A stretch of 33,755 bases of DNA. Source: Lachnospiraceae bacterium. GTDB lineage: Bacteria > Bacillota > Clostridia > Lachnospirales > Lachnospiraceae. The notes under the pieces were generated by a model. It ran no database searches, was not told the origin of the DNA, and worked only from the letters and a program-made list of their open reading frames with translations. Below, in pieces: positions 27,027 to 33,755 of this stretch (positions are counted from its first letter, which is position 1; each line of letters starts with the position of its first letter). Position numbers and translations under genes: made by a program. Where the stretch lies: assembly GCA_024697225.1 (NCBI GenBank), contig JAILGA010000126.1:1-33755 (forward strand), read 5' to 3'.

Positions 27027-27055
27027 ATAATGACATATATCAGCCCGAATGTCAA
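27027..27055 (-). promoter_or_regulatory. Promoter of the flagellin gene, with an overlapping flagellar sigma-like -10
   Basis: On the minus strand a perfect TTGACA (27050-27055) is followed after 17 bases by CATTAT (27027-27032). In the spacer, GCTGATAT (27037-27044) matches seven of eight bases of the sigma-D/sigma-28 -10 consensus GCCGATAT, but the -35 for that sigma is poor. Either or both could drive the gene. Confidence 0.6.
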
Positions 27056-27058
27056 CCA

Positions 27059-27817
27059 TTACAGGTTCTTCATCTTCTGAAAATAGAGCTCGAGCTTATT
27101 ATTCAGGCCCTCGCGGTCAATGGACTTCAGGAGATAATCCGCGGGTTTGAGCGAAAGAACACGCATTATGCTCTCCTTGTCCCCCTTTCCCGTCAGGAAC
27201 ATGACAGGTATGGAGCTGGTGGATATCTCACTCTTTAACATCTCAAGTATCATCGGGCCGGGTGTCACAGGCATCTCATAGTCAAGCAGTATAAGATCCG
27301 CCGAATTCTTTGCGAGCCACTGAATGGCCTGAAGTCCGGAGGCCGCCATAAAAACGCGGTATTTCTGTGACAGCCAGTCCTTGATCGTCAGCATATATGT
27401 GGTATCGTCATCTATTATCAGAATACTCTTTTTTCTTGCCTCTATCTCGTCGTCATCGACATATTTTCTTGCCGCCTCGACTATCGCAGGCATGTCCATG
27501 GGTCTGTCAAACCATTCGACGACGTACCTTTCGGGAAACACATGCAGAACGCGTTCCTTTTCTATCCTGGTTGCGATCAGAAGCAGCCTCTTCTCGGTAT
27601 CTATGCACTGATCCTTGAGAAACACCAGCGATCTGCTGAACTCCTCAATACCTTCATCGGTTATCAGTATGAACAACTCCGTATCGTCGGCCACATACTC
27701 AAGAAACGCAACGTCCGGCACTGAAAAATTAGCCGTAAGTCCGGCTTCCTCCAGTTTTTTGACCAGCCCCTTAACAGTAAAGGTATCAGCCCTGCTGATC
27801 ACGGTAACAGTTTTCAT
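27059..27817 (-). CDS. Stand-alone double-receiver response regulator
   Basis: The 252 residues form two receiver-like halves and no DNA-binding or enzymatic output. The C-terminal receiver (about 131-250) is conventional: D136-D138 in LIIDDD, phosphoacceptor D179 in LILLDYEMP, T209 in FLTGKGD and K231, which is followed by Ser instead of Pro. The N-terminal half (about 1-118) has receiver-like secondary structure and ends EWFDRPMDMPAIVEAA, but lacks a clear acidic pocket and aspartate. It is the last gene of the phosphorelay operon, 15 bases after the DegV-kinase gene; the ribosome binding site AGGAGG overlaps that gene's stop. It probably receives phosphate from one of the kinases upstream and acts by protein contact. 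Confidence 0.88.
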   Translation of the reverse strand: MKTVTVISRADTFTVKGLVKKLEEAGLTANFSVPDVAFLEYVADDTELFILITDEGIEEFSRSLVFLKDQCIDTEKRLLLIATRIEKERVLHVFPERYVVEWFDRPMDMPAIVEAARKYVDDDEIEARKKSILIIDDDTTYMLTIKDWLSQKYRVFMAASGLQAIQWLAKNSADLILLDYEMPVTPGPMILEMLKSEISTSSIPVMFLTGKGDKESIMRVLSLKPADYLLKSIDREGLNNKLELYFQKMKNL

Positions 27818-27832
27818 CGTCTATAAGGCCTC

Positions 27833-30514
27833 CTATTTAAGCAAATATACCAGCTCCAGAGCATTCATTCCCCATACGAGCGAAGTTACGGCTCCGGCAT
27901 TATAAAACTGCACATCGTCATAAGGATGCTTCTTCATCAGATCCAGTATCTTTTCTTTTTCATCCGGCTGCGGCGTTGTTGATATCACAAACAGCCTCGA
28001 TCTGTCAATATCGGCATTTCTGATGCTTCGGGTTATGAACTGCCTGAGATACTGCTGTCTGGGGCCGTTCACAAAGCCGCTTATGGCAACACCGCCCTCT
28101 CTCGGAGACAGTACGGGTCTTAGTAAAAAGCTCCTGCACATCGAATGTACTGATGGCTTTATCAGCCCGTTCTTCATTAACGGCAGAGTATTCTCTGCCA
28201 CAAAGAGCGACCTCACCCTGGAGCGCACACCTGTCATTGTCTCAAGCAGGGCTGCAGGAGTCAGACTCTCGCTGTCGGCGATCCTCGCGGCATATATAGC
28301 GAGCATTCCTATCCCGCCCGAGAACTGCACGGAGTCGAAGACTGTCACGTTGTCAAACGCCGCAGCTGCTTCTCCTGCATTTTTCAGTGTCTGGCTTCCT
28401 CCAGCCGAGGTGCTTATATGGAACACATGCTCGGCATTTATCAGCCTTTCTGCGAAGAAGGCCTCATAATCCACGACCGACGGTGCTATCGGGATGATCG
28501 GTTTTCCCTGATTCTTTGCGGCATATGCTGCGGCTTCTGATGCGCTCAGATCCCTGCCGTCCACGAACAGACCGTCTTCTGTTCTGATCATATACGGCAT
28601 CACGCTTATCCTGTGAGCTGCCAGAAGTTCAGGCGGCAGATCACAATCCGAATCAACGGAAACAGCTATGGATCTCTTTCTTATGTGCTTGTCCACAATC
28701 CTTGTGTCGTCTGCCTTAACCGTGGCAACGCCCGTCATCTTAACAAGCTCCTGAGACAGGAAGGCCAGTGTGGTCTCCTCAAGTTCCGCACCTGTAACGG
28801 GCTTCAGCATATATCCGTCAAACCCGCTTCTCTTATACAGTGCCTGATTATCAGCACCAGCATTTGCAGTGAGCGCCACCACAGGTGTCTGTCTGTTGAG
28901 ACCGCCCTTCTGAACTCTCATCCTTTGCAGTGTCTCGATACCGTCCAGCTCAGGCATCAGATGATCCATATAGATCAGGTCATATCTGTTGTTCTGTGTC
29001 ATCTCGAGACACAAGGAGCCTGACGAAGCCGTATCTATCTTTATCTTTGACGGTGCAAGGAGCTTCGATGCCACCTGTGCGTTAAGATCATTGTCATCAA
29101 CTATGAGTATCCTCGCGCCCGGCGCCTCAAAGCTCTGTCTGTACTCATTTCCTGCTCCGGTGTTCATGCCGCTCTTAAAGGTGATCTTTCCGATCTCCTT
29201 TTCGTCCGCGATCCTCTGCGGGATCACGACGCGGAAGGTGGAGCCCTTTGTGTACACGCTGTCGACAGTTATCTCGCCGCCCATGAGATCAACAAGCTGT
29301 TTTACTATGGTAAGCCCGAGCCCGGTACCTTCGATATAGCGGTTCTTGCTCTCATCCACTCTTCTGAATACATCAAACAGCATCGGCAGGGATTCCTTTC
29401 GTATCCCTATGCCGGTATCGGCAATGGTAAACACCATATCGACCTTTTTGTTATCCGTAAACTGCTGTCTGCGGCACTCCACCGTGAGCGTCACCGCACC
29501 CTCCGCCGTATATTTCACTGCATTGTTCAAAAGATTTATGAGTATCTGCTTGATCCTCACATCGTCGCCGATAAGCCCGGCCGGTGTGGTCTCATCCGCC
29601 TCGACCTTGAACTCCAGTCCCTTATCCTTGGCTCTGGACCATATCATGCTGGTGATCTCGGACAAAAGCTCACCGATATTGTACTGGGCAGGCACCAGCT
29701 CCATCTTGCCGGATTCGATCCTGGACATGTCAAGGATATCGTTGATCAGAGCAAGCAGCATATTTCCTGCGCCCTGTATGTTCCTTGCATCCTCCGCAAC
29801 TTCGCTTGTGACAGCCTCCCTCATGATGATCTCGTTCAGACCGATTATCGTGTTGACAGGCGTCCTTATCTCATGGCTCATATTGGAAAAGAATCTGTTC
29901 TGGGCCCTGTTTATCTCCTCTATCTGCTTTCTCTGTTCCTCGGCGATCCGCTGCTCCTCGACATACAGCTTTGATTCAAATACAACCATAAGGCTTATAA
30001 ACAGACCGACTATTATCGTAGATGCCAGCGAATCGGTGTAGGCCATTTTTGCGGTATGGGGCACGATCCAAACAGGTTTATACCACTGGATCGCGTAACA
30101 GGCGGTAAGTACCAGACCGTCTCCGATAAGGAAAGCTATCCTCGCCTTTCCTCTTACGACAAGGCATACAAATACAGCGGAAAACAAAAACCACATGGGA
30201 GTGCCGCCGTACATACCGCCGGATTCAAAAAACACCATAGGCAGCATGATAAAGATCAGTATCGTCGATATCACTGATGCCCCCATCTGTATCCTGTGTG
30301 ACTTAAGGGTAACTGTAAGGATCACAGTAAAAACAGACAGGCCTCCGAGGATCGTCAGTACATCCCCGGTGCTCTCATTTATCAAAAATGACAGCACGCT
30401 CATTATTATTAGCGCGCAAAGGCCCAGGATCGACATGAGCCTGAACATTCTTTCCTGCAGATTTATGCTGTGATCATACAGAGGAGCTATCAGACTTTTA
30501 TACAGTTTGCGCAT
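27833..30514 (-). CDS. Hybrid histidine kinase with receiver and C-terminal DegV domain
   Basis: This 893-residue protein has about six membrane helices (about 25-180) with little outside the membrane, a HisKA domain with H214 in NMSHEIRTP, an ATPase domain (N box LLNNAVKYT 328-336, ADTGIGI 365-371, GTGLGL 396-401), and a receiver (467-587) with D472-D473, D517, T549 and K571-P572. A complete DegV domain follows (about 614-893): SIAVSVDSDCDLPPELL, ISTSAGGSQTLKNA and VFDSVQFSGGIGMLAI match the DegV pattern of fatty-acid-binding proteins. The usual carboxylate-binding segments TSQPS and LSGTYQS are altered to PIAPS and AGGSQTL, so the ligand may differ. ATG at 30514 follows GGAGG by six bases, overlapping the previous gene. 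The likely role is a phosphorelay sensor that reads a cytoplasmic lipid. Confidence 0.92.
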   Translation of the reverse strand: MRKLYKSLIAPLYDHSINLQERMFRLMSILGLCALIIMSVLSFLINESTGDVLTILGGLSVFTVILTVTLKSHRIQMGASVISTILIFIMLPMVFFESGGMYGGTPMWFLFSAVFVCLVVRGKARIAFLIGDGLVLTACYAIQWYKPVWIVPHTAKMAYTDSLASTIIVGLFISLMVVFESKLYVEEQRIAEEQRKQIEEINRAQNRFFSNMSHEIRTPVNTIIGLNEIIMREAVTSEVAEDARNIQGAGNMLLALINDILDMSRIESGKMELVPAQYNIGELLSEITSMIWSRAKDKGLEFKVEADETTPAGLIGDDVRIKQILINLLNNAVKYTAEGAVTLTVECRRQQFTDNKKVDMVFTIADTGIGIRKESLPMLFDVFRRVDESKNRYIEGTGLGLTIVKQLVDLMGGEITVDSVYTKGSTFRVVIPQRIADEKEIGKITFKSGMNTGAGNEYRQSFEAPGARILIVDDNDLNAQVASKLLAPSKIKIDTASSGSLCLEMTQNNRYDLIYMDHLMPELDGIETLQRMRVQKGGLNRQTPVVALTANAGADNQALYKRSGFDGYMLKPVTGAELEETTLAFLSQELVKMTGVATVKADDTRIVDKHIRKRSIAVSVDSDCDLPPELLAAHRISVMPYMIRTEDGLFVDGRDLSASEAAAYAAKNQGKPIIPIAPSVVDYEAFFAERLINAEHVFHISTSAGGSQTLKNAGEAAAAFDNVTVFDSVQFSGGIGMLAIYAARIADSESLTPAALLETMTGVRSRVRSLFVAENTLPLMKNGLIKPSVHSMCRSFLLRPVLSPREGGVAISGFVNGPRQQYLRQFITRSIRNADIDRSRLFVISTTPQPDEKEKILDLMKKHPYDDVQFYNAGAVTSLVWGMNALELVYLLK

Positions 30515-32966
30515 CTGACACCTCCTTCTCTTTTGCCGCGGTAAGTTCTTTCACGCGGTTTTCATAGAATGAGCACAGATCCTGGTGCTCTCTCCTTATC
30601 CTGAAATCATCGCCTGAAGCGATCGCCTGTTCAAGTCTTCCCGCAAGTCTCGCGAGTTTTTCCTCACCTATAAGCCTTGATCCGTCCCGGAGAGCCCTGA
30701 GCCTTATCCTGTACGGTTCCATCGTACCCGTCGCATAAGCAGACCTGAATACACGCAGATTAAACTGCATCTCACCGATAAAAATATCTCTGAGTCTGAC
30801 ATAGAGTTCACGATCTCCCATCAGTCTCATAATGCCGAGTTCACTTCCCTCGGCAGCAGGTGTTCTGCCTTCTTTTGTTATCGACTCTTCACCCTCTCTT
30901 ATACGGAACATCGTGGAGGGAAGAATGCGCATCAGGATCTGCTCAAGCTCCTTGGTCACGATCGGCTTGGGTAAAAAGCCGTCAAAGCCGTTTTCAAGAA
31001 ACATCTCCTTTGCTCCGCTGACCGCATTGGCCGTGAGGGCGACAAACTTGGTATTCCTGTTCTTTAAGAGCCTTATCTGATTGAGGTGAGAAACTGTCTC
31101 CACTCCGTCCATCTCCGGCATCATGTGATCCATGAACACCACGTCAAAATCCCTGCTCTCGTATATCTGTATCGATTCTTTACCGGATGATGCCGTCGTT
31201 ACATTCATGCCGTAACCTGTAAATATTCCGTTCGCCACAACCAGATTCATATCATCGTCATCCACGACCAGAGCGGAAAGTCCCGGGAAACTGATCTCAA
31301 CATTCTCGCCAGTGGCGTTGATGTCGCTCTCTTCACTGATCGTATTATTCATGATACCCGCAATCGGATATGAATAAATAGGCTTTCTGAGGATGGTCAC
31401 ACCGGAATCCGGATTGGCCGCAAATTCCCTGTCGGCAAGTACGACGATCTGGGTTGCATCCGATATTTCCTTGAAAAATGACCTCTCCTCATTGTACTCG
31501 GCCTGTGCCGTAAACAGATGCGTGGGTTTTGTCATGACAAGAAGATGCTTGAGATCATCAAGGGAACCCACCCTTCTTATGGGTATGTGCAGACCGCGGA
31601 CAAGATGGGAGATCATCTGCTCGATATAATCCCTTACCATCGGTTCAGAGTACTTTTCAGATCCGAGATATACCACAACATAGAATTGCTCGGGATCAGG
31701 AACGCTCATGCATGGCGTCTGATCAACCACCGTCTGAGGTATCGTAACCTTGACGCTTGTACCCTGACCGGGAGCACTGCTAAGCGTGACAAACCCTCCC
31801 ATGGCATGAGCAAAACCGAAAACTATCGCAAGGCCGAGTCCCATGCCTCCGGCACTGGCCGCCTTTCCGGTGTCCGCCTGATAATGCCCGAGAGTTATCC
31901 TGTGCTGTTCTTCTTTCGGGATACCGACTCCGGTGTCGTCCACCTCTATGTTGAGGTTAACCCCGTAATCTCTGTGGTCCGAGGTGACTCTGATATAGAT
32001 ACCGCCGGTTTGAGTGAATTTGTATGCGTTGTCGGTCAGATGCCAGAGTATCTTGGCTATCCTTCTTGCGTCACCGCCCAGTTTGGAAGGAACCGAGGCA
32101 TCCACATCAATGACCAGTTCCACATTTTCTTTTCTCTCGGACTCCCTGAGGTTTTCGATCACATCATTTATGATGTCAAATATCTCATATATATCGTGCG
32201 ACAGAACCAGTCTGCCGTTGTCTATCTCAGTATAATCGAGTATGTCTCCCACCTGTTCGGACAGCCTGTGACCCGCTCTGTTGATAGCCAGCATCTCATC
32301 GCACTTTATGTCGCAGTTGTTCTTTTCCATGAGTATGGAAGAGAGACCGGTGACGGCATTGATAGGAGTGCGCAGCTCATGCGATACATTTGCCATGAAT
32401 CCGTCGGCCCTCCTGTTCATGTCTGCAAGCTGCTTTATCACCCTGCCCTCCATTTCCGCAGCCCGCTGCCTTCCATGGATCATTGATTTGGCAAAACGCG
32501 AGGAAAGAAAAACGATCAGTATATGAAGGAGCATTCTGGAGAGAGTGAGCGGATTTGTGAATATCACCAACCCCTGGTGTACTGCGATCTGATAAATGAT
32601 CGTGCAGAAATATACGACCATTCCGATATCATATACTCTGAGAACATCAGCAAGTGAAAACGTGAAAAAGACGAAGCAGATGATGAGCGACACATCAAAG
32701 AGGCTTGACTCATGTACTCCCTGATAGAATGTGATCGCGTAGAAGACCAATGCCAGCGCGTAAACCCTGCCTTTTTCGGTGAAAGGATGTGTCAGATGTA
32801 TCCACCAGGCAAAGATGGCCGATGCAACAAGAAACGGGATCGCCCATGGTTCCCAGCCGACTATTATGTTCTCCAGTATGAGACCGACGGCACAGGCTCC
32901 GTAGGAGAGCGTAAGGACAAAGATCACATATTCGTTTCTTTCCTGTCTCGCTTTTTCAGGATTCAT
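30498..32966 (-). CDS. Hybrid histidine kinase with pseudo-receiver, receiver and degenerate Hpt domain
   Basis: From the ATG at 32966, placed nine bases after GGAGG, the protein has 822 residues. About six membrane helices (14-157) precede HisKA (H196 in NVSHELRTP), an ATPase domain (DNAYKFT, DDTGVGIP 343-350, GMGLGLAIV), a poorly conserved receiver-like domain (about 425-541, ending ILRKPIYSYP), a true receiver (about 563-682; D569-D571, D613, T645, K667-P668), and an Hpt-like helix bundle (about 708-800). In that bundle the phosphoacceptor His is Arg (R757 in LRALRDGSRLIG), so it cannot relay phosphate. It overlaps the upstream and downstream genes by 11 and 17 bases. It is probably paired with the intact Hpt of the gene upstream. 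Confidence 0.93.
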   Translation of the reverse strand: MNPEKARQERNEYVIFVLTLSYGACAVGLILENIIVGWEPWAIPFLVASAIFAWWIHLTHPFTEKGRVYALALVFYAITFYQGVHESSLFDVSLIICFVFFTFSLADVLRVYDIGMVVYFCTIIYQIAVHQGLVIFTNPLTLSRMLLHILIVFLSSRFAKSMIHGRQRAAEMEGRVIKQLADMNRRADGFMANVSHELRTPINAVTGLSSILMEKNNCDIKCDEMLAINRAGHRLSEQVGDILDYTEIDNGRLVLSHDIYEIFDIINDVIENLRESERKENVELVIDVDASVPSKLGGDARRIAKILWHLTDNAYKFTQTGGIYIRVTSDHRDYGVNLNIEVDDTGVGIPKEEQHRITLGHYQADTGKAASAGGMGLGLAIVFGFAHAMGGFVTLSSAPGQGTSVKVTIPQTVVDQTPCMSVPDPEQFYVVVYLGSEKYSEPMVRDYIEQMISHLVRGLHIPIRRVGSLDDLKHLLVMTKPTHLFTAQAEYNEERSFFKEISDATQIVVLADREFAANPDSGVTILRKPIYSYPIAGIMNNTISEESDINATGENVEISFPGLSALVVDDDDMNLVVANGIFTGYGMNVTTASSGKESIQIYESRDFDVVFMDHMMPEMDGVETVSHLNQIRLLKNRNTKFVALTANAVSGAKEMFLENGFDGFLPKPIVTKELEQILMRILPSTMFRIREGEESITKEGRTPAAEGSELGIMRLMGDRELYVRLRDIFIGEMQFNLRVFRSAYATGTMEPYRIRLRALRDGSRLIGEEKLARLAGRLEQAIASGDDFRIRREHQDLCSFYENRVKELTAAKEKEVSDAQTV

Positions 32967-33755
32967 GCGCAGCAGCCTCCGAAGATACAGCGTCCCAGTC
33001 AAGCTTCATAAGCGCTTCCCTGATGCGTCTGAACCTGTCCGCATCATCTTTCTTCAGACTGAATTCATCCGTGACCGAATCAAGAACCATCTTTACAAGA
33101 TCGTAATCCATAAGCCCGGCGAACTCTCTCATTGAACGATATGCATCTCCCAGCGTGGTCTCATCGACAAGAGGTTTATCCGTTTCTTTTTCAGCGAACA
33201 GGGAGCCTATCGCGATCCCCATCCTGTCATACATTTCAAGAAGATGCCCCGTTTCTTTGTTGATCTCATCCATATTGCTCTCATTGCCCGCTGTCTCCAG
33301 TTTTCTGGCCAGCTCCGAGAGGAGATCCGCACCTATGATCCTCGCGCTTGATTTTAACGCATGGACCTTTACCGTATAATTTTTTATATCGCCTGAGTTG
33401 AAGAGGCTTCTTATCTCATTGGCCCTGGCCTCATATGTATCACGGAATATTCTCAGCGCGCTCATATAATTGTCCCTGGAGCCGCAGTTTGAAAGACCCG
33501 CCGCCACATCAAGACCTTTGATACCATACAAAGGATCTTCCGGTTCCTTCTCCTCTGCATTTTCAGACTTTAGGATCGTCTTCAGTGCGTTGGGATCAAC
33601 CGGTTTTTCAAGAAATCCGTCGTAACCGTAAGCCTCATATTCCTTTGCGGATCTCTCGGATCCGTCACCCATGAGAATGAAGATCTGCCCTGAGTCTTTT
33701 TTCTGCATCGATCCGCGTATCCCGTCAATAGATGAGGCGGGATCCGTGTCCGGCA
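32956..33755 (-). CDS. Receiver-Hpt C-terminal part of a phosphorelay protein, 5' end outside the window
   Basis: The frame is open at the window edge, so the start lies beyond base 33755. The visible 265 residues hold the second half of a receiver (ILMGDGSERS, then GYDGFLEKPVDP with the conserved Lys-Pro) and an Hpt domain (from about LYGIKGLDVAAGLSN), with the phosphoacceptor His in KVHALKSSARIIGA (codon at 33361-33363). A final helical region of about 80 residues follows. The missing part is probably a kinase core of a hybrid histidine kinase, as in the next gene, but it could be a receiver-Hpt protein alone. Its stop overlaps the downstream kinase start by 11 bases. Confidence 0.88.
   Translation of the reverse strand, partial: PDTDPASSIDGIRGSMQKKDSGQIFILMGDGSERSAKEYEAYGYDGFLEKPVDPNALKTILKSENAEEKEPEDPLYGIKGLDVAAGLSNCGSRDNYMSALRIFRDTYEARANEIRSLFNSGDIKNYTVKVHALKSSARIIGADLLSELARKLETAGNESNMDEINKETGHLLEMYDRMGIAIGSLFAEKETDKPLVDETTLGDAYRSMREFAGLMDYDLVKMVLDSVTDEFSLKKDDADRFRRIREALMKLDWDAVSSEAAAHES

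Noticed and set aside
31518..32486. A 322-codon plus-strand open frame.
   Set aside because: It lies wholly opposite the hybrid kinase gene, whose domains are unmistakable, and shows no domain or start signal of its own.

Overview
The window looks like a chromosomal segment of a motile, Gram-positive anaerobe of the Clostridia, most likely the Lachnospiraceae. The basis is the gene families: RecU, an EF-G-like GTPase of the clostridial type, CheV, an M18 aminopeptidase, a fused HisZ-HisG and many membrane histidine kinases. The genus cannot be fixed from the sequence alone. Every gene I can support lies on the minus strand, so the window reads from high to low coordinates. Genes are densely packed: several pairs share an ATGA stop/start overlap, most spacers are short, and no stretch above 300 bases lacks a gene. 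I see no tRNA, rRNA, CRISPR array, insertion sequence or prophage.

Region 1 (33755 to 27059) is a phosphorelay operon. It holds the C-terminal end of a receiver-Hpt protein, a hybrid histidine kinase with a dead Hpt-like tail, a second hybrid kinase whose C-terminus is a complete DegV fatty-acid-binding-type domain, and a stand-alone double-receiver protein with no output domain. Region 2 (27058 to 26073) is a short, unusual flagellin with its own promoter and a downstream hairpin terminator.

Region 3 (26072 to 8539) is a long housekeeping run: a type IIA topoisomerase A subunit, rsmD, coaD, a coiled-coil protein, a two-helix membrane protein, an RluA-type pseudouridine synthase, recU and a fused hisZG. 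A promoter then starts pheS-pheT, followed by an M18 aminopeptidase, queA, UDP-glucose dehydrogenase, tyrA and aroA. Region 4 (8523 to 4803) has its own promoter and carries the EF-G-like GTPase and an orphan sensor kinase whose first codons form a perfect 15-bp hairpin.

Region 5 (4703 to 1) carries a lipoprotein, a cyclic-di-GMP phosphodiesterase with a degenerate GGDEF domain, CheV with its own promoter, and a Pro/Glu-repeat protein that runs off the window. That protein carries short helix motifs resembling the CheY-binding peptide of FliM.

The two ends of the window are signalling and motility loci around a core of translation, cofactor and aromatic amino-acid genes. The most unusual items are the kinase-receiver-DegV fusion, which suggests a phosphorelay that reads a fatty acid or similar lipid, and the multivalent motif protein beside CheV. 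Both functional readings are inferences.
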